The notes beneath the pieces were generated by a model, which saw only the letters and a program-made list of their open reading frames with translations, had not been told where the DNA came from and ran no database searches. 64,000 nt of DNA from Viscum album (taxonomy: Eukaryota > Streptophyta > Magnoliopsida > Santalales > Viscaceae), in the NCBI GenBank assembly GCA_963277665.1, contig OY728160.1:48096605-48160604 (forward strand), given 5' to 3'. The number at the start of each line of letters is the position of its first letter. Within the stretch, counting starts at the first letter, position 1. Below, one piece after another: positions 35,801 to 48,944 of the stretch. Both the position numbers and the translations under genes were made by a program.

Positions 35801-35914
35801 TCAAACAACAACCAGAGAATAAAAAAGAATTAACAACCATAAAAATAATAATATGAAGTGAAAATAATAATCTAATTGACTATATCATAAAGGATGCATG
35901 TATCAACCAATGGA
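29808..35914 (-). mobile_element. Internal region of an old gag-pol (autonomous-type) element
   Basis: About 6.1 kb between LTR F and LTR B on the minus strand, ending ATTTTGAAGGTAGG, a purine tract, directly at the LTR B start. Reverse transcriptase and integrase remnants lie at 33412-30549. The 34-35.9 kb part, where gag and protease should be, contains no motif I could read with confidence. The primer site is inferred near 35905-35915. It is the only pol-bearing unit of this LTR family in the window. Confidence 0.65.
30549..33412 (-). pseudogene. pol: Decayed Ty3/gypsy pol (reverse transcriptase to integrase)
   Basis: Minus strand, in pieces. 33412-33074 is a 112-codon open fragment with the RT entry region: VVDRYRDLF, LGLPTNRGIDFVIEVALD (family: FP..LPGLPP.R.IDF.I.L.PG). 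Near 33000-32940 ISKIYMFSSYHML stands for the IDLRSGYHQ motif. 31487-31420 reads MKRDIDDFF and INVEHQ, the end of the integrase zinc-binding region. 31329-31282 reads MRGSDVVWTILDQLT (family: RG.D.IWVIVDRLTKSAH). About 30830-30549 has the integrase C-terminus, ending MFHVILIHK. Many stops and frame shifts; no active enzyme. Order RT then integrase fixes it as Ty3/gypsy rather than copia. Confidence 0.8.
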
Positions 35915-38900
35915 ATAAAATAATGACATGTAAGTCACCAAAAAAAATCCAAATAAAATACTCATACAATGATGAATACATTATTGAAAAAAAATATACC
36001 TAAAGTCCAAATAATATTTTCTGTCACTATCCTATTGCACCTTCTCAACCATCCACCACATGGCTCTTTCCCTTTACTAGATCCCTAATAACAAAGTTTA
36101 CATATTCTCCTAGATTCCTATGAAGGGTGTGAGTATAAAAACCAGAAGATGACCACTGATTTTCCCTTAAAATCATTTCAAAATTTATAAAATTATATTT
36201 CAAGAAAATAATATATGTGTATATAAATATCAATCATCCAAATATGTACACACTTTTGTTTGGTTTATGAAGAATGGAAATACCTGCCTCAATTCTATGC
36301 TAGATAAAGTGGAATACATTATCTCGACATACATGGAAAATTGATCATCTGTATACATTCCCATTAAAGGGATATTCTTGCCTTCCATTATGGGGAATAC
36401 TCATGTCGAATGTATCATCCCACCCTATATGACACATACCGTTCCCTAATACGGTGGCCATAAAATATAAAGTGCACCTTAACGTACACCAGAGGCATAC
36501 GACTATAAGTGATGGAAAAGTCTGTATCTATGGGGAGACAAGTCCCTCATACATTATAATGGAGAAAATTGTATATAAGAATTAATAAATAGTGGAATCA
36601 GCATTAACATACACTAAAATAATGAGAAAATAAACCCATAGTAGCAGAATCAATAATATAAAATAGGAAACATTAGAAAATTGATAATAAATCATCCCAG
36701 ATAAATATAAAATAGGTGGAATATGAAAAATAATTAAATATTTAATATGATGATCATTATGTCATGTAACAGTACAAAGTGAGTTCATGGGAAACATGTC
36801 ATACATATATATACCACATGGTATCAAAAATAAATAAAAATTCCAAAAAGAACCTAATACTAGAATCACGTCCTTAGGCTTGGTCCTCTACTCCTGTATT
36901 ATATCATAGAAATGTGAATTAATAAATAAAATCGGGATGCTTCCCTTTATCTAACCATGAAATACTAAAGTGTTTTTAGGTACCAAAGGTGTCCCTAAAT
37001 AGGGTGTGAGATATACTAACAAGGAAAATACCAATGATGGCAATATCAACCCATCCCATGGGATATACATTAATCAATGTTCCAAATAGTAAAATTGTGG
37101 AAATAAAAAAATAAATACTCTGTTCTGGGTACACTAATCGATACATGACCTATACCATAAGCATTTATAAAAGTAGGGATCTGTGAACCAAAAAACCCTA
37201 TAAAAATATATGGTGTACACATGGGTCATCACTAATAAAAATTTATTGTGGACTGACCCCTATCATGTGGTTTTTCATGGTGGTCACATCCCTAGAACAT
37301 TAATTAAGAATTATAATTATTTAAAAAAATGTCATCACATAAAAATATGAAATACAATCTTTCAAATACAATGTGGATACATGATCTTATCCATGTAAAT
37401 CCAAAAACGAATCCCTTGGGTTGTTGTAGGAGTTCCCAAACTACCCAATACCACCAATCCCATTTAAGGAGAGCCATAAAAGGAATACCTTGTATCACTC
37501 TGAGCATGGTGTAAGAATTAACCCTAGATATTGTACCAAGTATCTCATATAGGGAAACAAGTGTCAGTATAGAATGGTACAACCATATTTCTAAATATAT
37601 TTTCCACGGTGCCTCTGCTAGGTAAAAAGTGTAACTCAGGGGTATAAATAATCCACTTCTATATCCATTATAATGCAATCTAAGCGTCGCTCTCTACATG
37701 TCCAACATATACATATATAGAGCACAATGTGTCTGTCCATGGAGTTTATTAGTTTGGACCAATATTCTCTTAGGGAATGTAAGAAATTAAGGCCTAAAAA
37801 TCATGATCACATATCATCAACAAGTCATTTCATGAAAAAAATAGACAAAAATTTGGCCACATCATTTTATTCATGACAAGATACTATTTCATGGGGAATT
37901 ATCACAAGGCACTACAAAATAAGAATAATGTATAAGGAACATTGTATGGGGAATAAACATAATGAATAAACAGTGAGGCACAAATTCACAAACCATAATG
38001 AGTAAGGTTCAAGGGAAAACCTTTAAAAACTCCCTATCACTATGGATGAATAATAGAACCCACGTTATAAATACAAGAGGGTTCAGCCAATTTTTTTCAA
38101 AACTGGGTGGTGAATTCACACAATGTGTCAATTATTTATATTATATATAAAGATAAAGGTACTAAACTCCTAGGAAATTTATCGCATGTCGTGCATAGAT
38201 CTTGCCCAAACCCTTACTCATAGCATATCTCATACACACTTTGTATTTCTATTACACACTGGGTATCTGGTAGGCACTGTGTATTCATCCTGCAACCCGC
38301 ACCCAAAACCCCTACTACCATTCCACTCGAATGAAAATGGATCCAACATTAGGTGTTGTTTTATGGTTTAAAAAAATGAATATTTTACACACACAAAAAA
38401 GTTCAGGATATTTCATTAACAATTTTAAATATATGGGGAAGGAGATAAAATTTGTGTCAACCCAATCTCACAACTCAAGGGTAAGAAAATGAAATGTGTC
38501 AGTAAAATATCATGTATCTTTGAAAGTCCATAACATATTCCTCACTCATCATATTAGAGAGAAACTATATTGGACATATCATCCTAGTTTTCAAATTAAT
38601 GAGGAAGGTAAACTACACATATAGAACATAATGATGCAATAAGTTAGTCCATAATCAATTCATGAAAACCAAGAATCAAATAACCAATACACATCCACTT
38701 GAAAATCATATCAACCATAAGAAATATAGAATACAATATCGTAGTAGAAATTATTTATTACAATCATATGTATCACAAGGATTCACAAACAATATACAAT
38801 TAAGGAAACACAATTTTAACATTTCATATATGGTATGTACTCTCTACCTCCAACATAATGACAATATGATGTGAACAATAATTGCCTGAGTCAAATTTAC

Positions 38901-39597
38901 CATAAATTAACTCTTGATTATCCTCCATTATAGAATGTGAGAACTCATGCATCAAGATCTAAGAAGGATACCACACCAAAATGAAATTAATTTATTGGAA
39001 TACAAAATAAGTGATGATACTATTAATGAATTAGGTCAAATAAAGAAGTAAAATCTAATAAAATAGATTAAATTCTTAACGATCCAGAAAGATGATAGGA
39101 TAGAGTAATTGGATCACCATAATCATCTATAAAATGCCAATTTGTTAGGGACTATTGAGGAGGTAAAGTTAAAAAGAAAGAGTGGTAGAAAAAAATAAAA
39201 ATCTGGAATAGAATGGATTCATAGTGTGAATTATATATTAATGTTGTGGAATTTACGAGTTACAAATAGGTAAATGAACAAGTCACATGAAACTGAAAAC
39301 CCAAAAATTATATCTATAAAATGAATACCATTTCACATCATGAGTTACCAAAAACTACATCCATTTGAATCTTATTGGAAACCCTTCAACTGTAAAATGA
39401 TATTCTTGGGGTTTTTTCTAAAAACAATTCACATCATGAATACACATTCACCGCATGGACTAGACCATGTATTCAGATTTCAACATCAAAATCGCATCAT
39501 TATTTGAACACCTCTATCATATCTCAATGATTTTAATTATAAATTAATGATACGCTAAAGCGCAAAAGAAGAGTTCCTAAAATTTGGGGATCTTACA
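35915..39597 (-). repeat. LTR F, 5' LTR of the old gag-pol unit
   Basis: On the minus strand it starts at 39597 with TGTAAGATCCCCAAATTTT, matching the young TGTAACAGCCCAAGATTTT, followed by alignable bases. Near 36420 it has AGGGTGGGAT, matching the late part of LTR B and the young LTRs, and near 36130 TATACTCACACCC, matching the stretch before the young LTR end. Length about 3.68 kb, close to LTR B. The 124-codon minus-strand frame at 37304-37678 lies inside it and is probably chance. The end coordinate is approximate. Confidence 0.6.
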
Positions 39598-39608
39598 CAT
39601 GATCATGT

Positions 39609-39628
39609 TTATATATATATATATATAT
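39609..39628. repeat. (AT)n microsatellite
   Basis: Ten alternating A/T dinucleotides just outside the start of LTR F. Confidence 0.9.
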
Positions 39629-41170
39629 CATCATATATAATGTATTCTATACTATTCCACTATTTCTACTGTATGTAAATTTTTTCATAAAAAAATTGAA
39701 AATTTAACCTCTTACATTATATCAATATATAGATTCAAAAATGTAATTATTTTTATAGAATTCATATTTAAATATGGAGAATATATATTTTAAATATATA
39801 CTGTTAAAAATATTTATCGTGTGACAGAAGTTACTCAAAACAACTACATTATTATTCTAGTTGACATATTAATATTCAAGGTAACTTTATAAACAAATAT
39901 TATATAAATTATATAAAAAAATCCCTTCAAATATGAGGATGTAACTTTAAAACAAATATTATTATGTATGTTATCAAATAGTTTTAGTTAAAACAATTAA
40001 CATGACCTTAATAAATTTATTATATCAGAAAATTACAATAAAATGATGCAATATAATATAAAAATCTAAAAAATAATATAAATCAAAATTTAGTATATTT
40101 AAAATTTATATGAGCCTCATAAAATTTCATTTCAATGTGAAGATTCTATGGATAAACATATTTTTTGATGTGATACACAAGAAATTATATATGAAATTAA
40201 AAATTCATATAATAAGTTATTTCATTATCACAAATGTTTTTATGTTAAAATTAAATTACTATTATAACATGTATAAAATAATTATAATTAATTTAGTGAA
40301 TCATTTTTTAAAAAAATTATATGAAAATATAACTAAAATATGGGAAATAATGTAATAAAATATCCATGAATTAAGTAAAATATATTTTAGAAAACCATTT
40401 TATGAAATAGTTATTTTTATATGATATATACATAATATTTAATTTTGAATGAAGGGTTAATTAACATTATTTTTAAGTAAACTTTTACTATTTCAGACAG
40501 TATGAATACATAAATTTGATAAATAGAATTCACAGTGAATTAAAATTCATGATTTCTAGACGACTGATATTTTATAATTATAGATGAATTTACAAAGATA
40601 ATATATTTTTCTATAAATAATATTTAATACATAATATAATCAAATAATTTATTCACATAACGATTACATAATGAAAATTATTATACGCTCAATTGACATG
40701 TAACAAAAAAATAACCCTAATAACTTCAAATAATAATTATAAAATAATGTTTTTAATCAAATATATATATTTCATGACATGGTATATCTTTCTTGTGAAG
40801 CAACCTTTTTACATGGATAGTGTTTAATGGAGACTATGAGATAAAAGAAATTATTCATCAACTTTTTCTGCTTCTATTAAAAATAATTTTTATTTCATGA
40901 CTTGAAGAATATAACAAAATTTACATTCTATGGATAATATATTAAATTAGCTTTATGTATGATGAAGATTTTTACATCCCTTAGTCCAAAAGTTAACTAT
41001 TATTTTTATTCCATATAGCACGTTTAATATTGTTATTTTTTATTATTTTCTTTTATTTCAATTTAACAACAAAATGAAAATGTTTTTACCTTATCATATT
41101 CAACTATTAATTTGTGAAAATATACTATATGTTTTCTACCATAAAATGAAATTATATGTAAAAATAATCA
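39610..41170 (+). repeat. AT-rich diverged repeat, uninterrupted copy (type E)
   Basis: 39.79-40.64 kb aligns with 44.33-45.18 kb (shared TTACTCAAAAC.A.TACATTATTATTC and TTTGATAAATAGAAT), and 40.68-41.17 kb aligns with 51.16-51.66 kb (shared ATATATTTCATG and TAACAACAAAATG-like stretches). The two parts are contiguous here but separated elsewhere. No coding frame is convincing. Identity unknown; probably an old LTR or other transposon piece. Confidence 0.5.
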
Positions 41171-44169
41171 TAGATCAGAAATGTGAGAAAAATAAATACA
41201 TCAATTTTTGGATATTACCTTCCCCCACCATAAATAAATATTATCCTTTCAATTTTTACATAATAATTACTAACTGTATAAATGAAGTGATTAATTAATT
41301 TTAATATTAATTTTATACTATCTACCATCATTTACAAGATAAATTTCTTAACATCCCAAACATACATAAGTTGATAACATCCCATAGTAAAAATTGGGTG
41401 GTAAGGTTAGGACAAGTTTTTATTACTAGTTAAACATTTACTTGTATTCTTAAACTAAGAGGTTTTCTATCTTATGGATTTTTATACTTATTCCCAGTAA
41501 AACCTCTTAAATTTCAAAAATATATAAAATATACATTGATACAAATATCAACATCAGGAATTTAGTTATTATGATAATCACTACATGTGTGAACAAACAT
41601 TGATAAAATATAAATTCTTTTAACATGATTCATTATCTAAAAAATGAATTATCTTAATTAGTTATTTAAATACACTATTAATATTTAAAAGGGTAAAATT
41701 ATTATAAAACAATATTTAAATGCTCTATATATTTAACATATGGACCATATTAACTTTTAAACCCAATGTATAAATTTTTATAGAATATCCAATTATTTAT
41801 TGTATTTCCATAGCATTTGACCTATGTTTCTCAAAATATAACTTGTGTGGTGTCTACTAAAATTTATTGATAAAACATTTATCTCCCATTACCCCAGTCA
41901 CTCAAAGTTGCTATCTTATTAATTAAATAGAAATAAATTTATAACTGATTAAATAAAAATGATCCATAGTTTTTTGGTCCTTAGGAAACTACATACATAC
42001 ATAAACATTAAATTAAATTGTTATAAAATAAAATATATAGCACTAATTTCATTTAAAAAAATTATTCCCCCATTAATGTTGCCTTTATAATTTCAAACAT
42101 ATTAATCATGTTCAATAAGGAAACATAAGAAAATATGGACGTGTTTTCATAGTAGGAGATAGATTTAAATGGATGAAAACATTGTATAATTGGTGATTAA
42201 AATATAGAGAGAATATATAACAAGTGATATCATATTATGTGTTATATTAATATAATATAATCTTTAAATATCATGATAACAGAAAGATATATTAATTTTA
42301 TAATAGTAAACGATCTCATAATGATGGAATGCATAATATCGAGCATCTTATCCACACTAACAAGGCCTTCATCTAAGACATCGTAGAAAAAGAGTATACA
42401 TATAATAAATACCCTATCTATTTTGTCACATGATATCAGTTGATGCATCAAGGGGATATAAAATTCAATTCACAACATATAAAAAAAATATGTCTAATGC
42501 ATTCATAACATGAAAGGAAAGGATAAAAAATAAAATAAAAACATTCTAAAATAATAAAATTTCATAAACCGGGACCAATAATCCATAATTTACCATGTAT
42601 AATTATTAAGTATATAGATTTTCAATATTTCCCTTGTAAATTTAATGGGGTGTCCATCTTGGAAAATTCCTTTAAACCTTTATAATTATGTATAGTGTAA
42701 TAACACCTTGTAGGAATAATGGATTAATGATTAAGTTAGTAGATTCACTCTGAAAAGTTAAGTATATAGTTATCTAGTTGAATACTATTTAGTATAAATA
42801 ATTAAGTATAGGGAACTGAAGATTTATATCATAAATATATATATATTTCTATGATAATATATTCTCTTAGTTAATTTGATATTTTGGTTATTATAGTGAA
42901 TGAACATTAATCAAATAATTAACTATCAAACACAAAATCCATATAGATTAAATAAATATACATTGATGTCAATGAATTTTTCAAGTTATTATAATGGTAA
43001 TGTTGTTGTAGTGAATATCATTGGTCATTAATAGTGTAATTATTGATTTGAAAAAAATGGGAACCCCTGTTAATTTAATAAACAAAAATTTTAGGTACAT
43101 GGAACTTACAAATATTGGGATTATCATTGAATTTATCAAATGGTATATATGTGTTATCAATGATATGAGACTAAATAAACTATGGTAAATTTTTGAAAAC
43201 AAGACGATGTCATCACATATACTTATGCATTAAGGATATATAATTTCATTAAGAAGACACCTAATGTTTTGTATGATTTCATTTCAACTGTGAACATTAT
43301 CCAAAATTAGTTTAATCCACATGGTTGTAGATAGAGGAAAAAATTTCTATATTTCCATTATCATTCATTATCAATGTCCTAGTCATATATATGATGCCAA
43401 AAATTCATGGCATACTCAGGTATTTGTTATCCTTGGGAAATATAGATTTTTAGACCTATTTTAAGAAATTTTGTTTTACAAATGCTTATTAATTGTGTAT
43501 AATGTGACTGAAATGGTAGATTAGGTGAATAGTGTATTATAGAAACTATACCTGAAATTATATAAGAATAATAATGGAATAATAACATGGAAACATAAAT
43601 GGATGTTATATTTTAAATCCAAATTTTAATTAAAAAGAGATAGAAATATAACCCTTACATCGGCATGGTAATGGAATATGAAATGTTAAAATGATAGTTT
43701 AGGAATTATCCATAATTAAAAATACAAAATTTAAATTTAAATAAACTAGTTTATAAGAATAAAAATAATATTTAATGGGAATTTATGGGTGGTTATAATA
43801 AAATAATTGGAATAGGAAAAGAATGAGAGATAAATGGGAACCCTTACCTAACTTATTCTTATTAGCGAAGAAATAAAGCATTAAAAAAATATTCTATATT
43901 ATAGATATAGATATATGAGATACTAATTGAAATGGATAAATTGGTAAAATTAAAATTTGGTGTGAGGATAAATAATAATATTGGGTATGAATTTACAGGT
44001 GTGGTCAGTGCAATACTAAAGAATAAATTAATGATTATTTAATTTTTTTCATCATCGTAAGTGATATAGATAACCCACATAGGTGCAATAAAATCCCTTA
44101 TTTCCCTAATAAAATGGCCAGTGACATAATTAGGATGATAACACTAAATTGGACGAGAATTGTCATTCT
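41171..44169. other. AT-rich stretch without an identified feature
   Basis: I see no protein motif, LTR end or RNA signature here. An 11-base inverted repeat TAAGAGGTTTT / AAAACCTCTTA (41456-41466, 41499-41509) is present. TAACATCCCAAA near 41350 faintly resembles a family LTR start, but nothing supports it downstream. Confidence 0.4.
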
Positions 44170-45180
44170 TACATATATATGACATCATATTTACAATATA
44201 TCACTATTTTGAGATATTTTTATGTCAATTTTCTATTTTTATTAAATATTAAATATATATTCATAATATTAGTGCCTGAGAACCAAATATATATTTAATT
44301 TTACAAAATATATATTTTAGACATTAAAAAATTGTATTTTAAACAAAAACTACTAACAATAGTTTTTGTGCGACATATTTTACTCAAAACCATTACATTA
44401 TTATTCCAATATCCAACTTATAATTGTACTTAATTTATTTACCAAATATGATTTCATTTATTTGACAATAAACCTGAAAAATGAAAAAGTGATATCAAAA
44501 TATCAAATTAAATATATTTAAATGTATTCTTTTTAGAAATTAAGTTACGAAACCTTTAAAATAATTCATTCAGGGTATCATATCATATAAATTTAATGTT
44601 TTAATAGTTCGTAAATAATTATAATGATCAATTAATAATTAAAAAAATTATTTATTAAGGATATAAAGTCCTTTTAAAATTTATTTTAAGTGTAAAAATA
44701 ATAATAACCGCATGTTTTTAATGCAAAAAACATGAAACCAAAAATAAAATTAAACAACATAGATAATATCATATAGAATTATTTTCAAATTGAACATTTT
44801 CAATTAAATAAAAATTATAACATTCAAAATAAAATTAGATTCCATTGAATATATTTGTAATAAAAAGATCACATAAAAATGTTTCTATAAATAGAGATAT
44901 ATATTTATAAAATATTTGTGAATTTGGTAAATGGTATTATATATATTTTTTAAATATAATTATTCCAATGAATATACATAAAATTTAATTATTGTTCAAA
45001 AAATAATATTTTTGTATACACATTTATCATTTGACACCTTATAACAATATAAATATGATAAATAGAATCCATAGTGAATTTTAATGTTATGAATGATATT
45101 TCAAAACCATTAATTTCTTTTCATAATATCTAGTATTTTTATAGATAATAGATAATCTATAATATATTTATTTAATGACT
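44170..45180 (+). repeat. Type E repeat, left part of an interrupted copy
   Basis: Aligns with 39.61-40.64 kb. The next segment of type E sequence is found only at 51.16 kb, on the far side of the decayed gag element, so this copy appears to be split by it. Confidence 0.45.
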
Positions 45181-47342
45181 CAAAAAATTTACACCTTTTA
45201 TTAATTGATATATTTCCTCCCAAATTTTTTTTATTTTGTTGGTAACGTATATAGTTTTAAATGATTATTCTGATAGTTTAATGATATAATCAAACTATAT
45301 TATTATTGAAGACTATAAAACACGTTCTTTTAAAACATGTTTAATTTTTTAAGTATTAAATAAAATGTTATTTCATCTAAAAAACTTATAAAATTATTTT
45401 ATAATGATATTATATTTAAATAAATACGAATGTAATTTGTATAATGGTTTGAGTGTTGATTTTTTATATTATACTATTATTTTTTTAAAATATTTATTTT
45501 TTAAATATTAATATTCAAATTCATAGATTTTTATTTTTAAAATTAATTTTTTTTGTCACTAAATAAAAAATTATATTAATTTTCTTTTATAATAATTTTC
45601 TAAAAAGATGATTTCTAGTGAAAATGTAAAAATTGTCAGTTTAAAAAGCACTATGATATTATGTCATCATTATTATATCATATTTATTTAAATATTTATT
45701 AAAAAATTTAATTTAAAAAATATTTGATTTAATATGTATTAAAATATTTTTTATTTTTTGTTAATATTTATGAATTTATAAAGTAGGTTTTGAAACCATC
45801 AATTGAAATTTTAAGGATTAAATTTATTTACGATTTCGGTACATTAACTAGGTTATCTAGAATGTCTGTTAAGGTTTTGGGAAGTATTTAACATATAAAA
45901 TCTCTAAAAGGGTATTATATAGTCTTGGAATATTGTATTAACCGATTTATATAACAAGTGGTTGGGTTATATAGTAAAATAAACAATATTTAATCACTTA
46001 AAACTCACCCCTCCTCATGTATAAATACCACAATTTCCCCCACAAATATCCACTCCAAATTAAAAAACCAATAATTTATTCTCATTTCCCCTCTAAACAT
46101 ATCCTCCAAGATATTCCGAAGGTGTCTCCAACATTCTAGGGTTTCCCCTCATTGATTTAAGAAGCTACATTTCAAGGTAGTGGAATCCTTTTATTTTCCC
46201 TTTTCATTCGAGTAAGTTCTTAATATGTGTAGTCGAATTGTCCATAATCATTATTTTTATTCATTATATTTTTTACCCACTATACATATGAAATTTTATA
46301 TTACCAATTGTATATATCTAACCTCACTCATTATGTTATTTTATATAGACAATGTTTTATATAGTTTTACTACTGAAATCATTTCATGAATTTTTATCTT
46401 TTTGATTAAATATGTTCCTATTGTGAAAACCCAAACCCCTTCCATTTAAATCATAAATTACTTATATTAAAACACTATCTTTTTTCTTCAATTATTTATA
46501 TACATGAATGATATATTACCATTACATTTTTTGGAAATTATTTTTTGTTCAGTACATTAATCACTTTTTATATAACGATTTTAAAAATAAAGGTGTTATT
46601 TATTTCCAAAGGTTAGTTATAAAATATTTTAATTTATGTTCCATACAGATCACACTCCATTTAATTAGGTAAAGATACATTCCTACATATTCCTCGGTCA
46701 AAATACTAGTTAATATGATGTGTGGACCCTTAATGTGCTCCATTTCAATGGGTAAATGTTCCTTGGTTATAAACCTTAGTAATATGAAGGTCATGCCATG
46801 ATAGTTCTCTAATGTCTTTGGTAATGAATGTTTTTACAGATATGGAATTATTATTACCCTTATTGAATAACCTTGATAATTATTATTTTTTAAAGTATAG
46901 GGATGGATCATAATGACATAACACCATGGGGATAGGCCTTCATGATATGCTTATTATTGTCTAATTTTTATTTTGTAATGAGATTTCCTTATTATGATTC
47001 ATGTTAATTTTACTATGATATGAATCGTATTCATATGATCATGAATTATTTATATTCCTCTTTCTCACAGGATCTGTTTTTCTTTATTTATTTCTTTATT
47101 GGGATTTATTCTCACCCTTTCAATAATATACTTCCCAATGATATGAGATGTAGTAGGAATAAAATAGGATGAAACTTTGATGATTTCTAGAAATTGGATT
47201 AGAATAATGTTATTTTTATGACATTTCCATGTATCATGATCCTATTTAAAATGAACTATTCCTAAGTAGGATCTTCATTATTGTAAAATATTGTATAATG
47301 CAACAAAAGGTTTATGTAATGAGAAATTGGGTCTCAATAGTA
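45181..47342 (+). repeat. LTR C, 5' LTR of the third gag element
   Basis: Aligns with 48.95-51.13 kb over its length. It contains CCCCTCCTCATGTATAAATA (TATA at 46020-46027), an AAG/GTAGTGG donor-like site near 46177, and ends GGGTCTCAATAG, like the young CGGGTCTCTACAG. The start is set where both the LTR D match begins and the type E match ends. Confidence 0.6.
46020..46027 (+). promoter_or_regulatory. TATA box of LTR C
   Basis: TATAAATA after a CCCCTCCTC stretch, as in LTR D and the young LTRs. Confidence 0.6.
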
Positions 47343-48944
47343 ATTATCAAAGGAACGTTTAGTTAAATATGGTGATTTGAATTATAAAAAAATTTAAAAA
47401 CCTAAAGGATAAAATAAAATATATATAAAACATCATGGTATTTTGGTGGGTAATAATTAGTGGTTTCTGAAAATATTAATCCCAATATGGATAAGAACAA
47501 TTGGATGTGGATATAGATCATATATATATAAGGATAACACCCAAAAACACCGTATTGATATAGACTCGATTATGAACTAGTGCTTGACAACAGACATTTC
47601 TATACTCGTAGTTTGACACTCCTAGGGTATATTCTTTGGTTAATCACAAGATTTTATATATCATTATAAAGGATATAATGATAATGGAAAAAATTTATTA
47701 ATAATGATGTATATCATCCTAGAGGTGCAATATTAGAAAATATTAATATTATTCATTCCATTATAATTGTAATTATAAGATTCCCTATAGTAACAAAATA
47801 TTCACTTATGTTTTTCTCCATAAGTAAATAATTATTAAAAATACAAGAATTCATAAAAATAATGGATATAAAGGTCAATGTGATGAATAGATTCTAAATA
47901 TTGGGGAATATGGAGTTAAAATATTCATGATAATGAATATTTAGTTAGACAATGCCATTAACAAAAACTAAAACCATGTGAAGCATCATGGTTCACCTTG
48001 GAAGGAAAAGCTAGCAGTTGAATCCTTTTTTCATCGATGACCACCATATTTTAGGGTATCTACCTATACATTAATTTTTTAAAATTATATTACATCTATA
48101 GAAAATATATTTTTTATACTCTATTATTCAGATATATAGGAAGTCTCTCTAGAAGTATAATTCTTAAAAGAAGGTGCTGATGTGTTTGTAAATTAATTAG
48201 AAACATGAATCCAGTAACGGAGATTGATGATATGGAGTAAGGAGAGTTCAGTCTTTTTTCAATAAGTTTTCCCAATTCATTTTGAACAAAAATAGAGAAA
48301 GAATTAAAAGAGATGAATTATAAGGAAGATGAATTAGTGGCATGATATTAATTTAACATTACAATACATTCCTAACACACTTCATGATATTTTATGGATC
48401 CAAAGGGGATGATTTATAGATTCATCGGTAGACTGATACCCCATATGTGGATGAATTTAGGAATTCAGGAATATTAAAGCTATAAAGAGATAGTGAAGAG
48501 TTAAATAATGGTTTAAATGGAGTCTATAGATGCACGGTGGTCCCAGGGTAATAATGATAAAAACACATGGGTGAAACAAAACATTGGAAATTCACCTAAC
48601 TATAAAAAGGAAGGGAAAAACTACAATATATCATTTGTTGTAACTGTGGTATATTCACTCAAGGAATTTTCTTCAAGGACGTGGAGTGTGCAATAAATTT
48701 GGGAATTATTCCCACATTTCTGAAAACATTCATGGAGTTTCAAATACAAAACCCATATATGATGATAATAAAGTATGGATAGTGAAATAACATCCTACAT
48801 TACATTGCTTCAAGTGTGGGGAGCTGAGTTACATTGTTAACCAGTGCCCAAATACAAATGTGATAGGGGAAATTGGGTTCATGTTATAATGGACCATTGG
48901 AGGTAAAAAAATGAGAGGAACTAATTTATTTAAGCTGAAAACTA
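47343..48944 (+). mobile_element. Internal region of the third, decayed gag-only element
   Basis: Begins with TAATTATCAAAGGAACG then TTTAGTTAAATATGG, aligning with the young primer site and the leader after it (TTTAGTCAACCTTTGG). It contains only gag remnants and passes into LTR D with almost no non-coding tail, so the tail and the LTR D start may be deleted. Confidence 0.6.
47600..48890 (+). pseudogene. Decayed gag of the third element
   Basis: Near 47995 CACCTTGGAAGGAAAAGC matches the young codons for YRLEGEA. Near 48250 TTTTTTCAATAAGTTTTCCC matches those for the FFSKYFP region, followed by an alignable acidic/basic stretch. Near 48810-48855 the frame LHCFKCGELSYIVNQCPN preserves the second zinc knuckle, with S in place of the zinc-binding H. 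A first knuckle is only partly readable near 48640-48720. No long open frame remains. Confidence 0.75.

Noticed and set aside
37304..37678. 124-codon minus-strand open frame
   Set aside because: It lies inside LTR F, has no recognisable domain and is rich in residues expected from AT-rich sequence.
41456..41509. 11-base inverted repeat as the end of a small DNA transposon
   Set aside because: Only 54 bases in total, no target duplication and no second copy seen.
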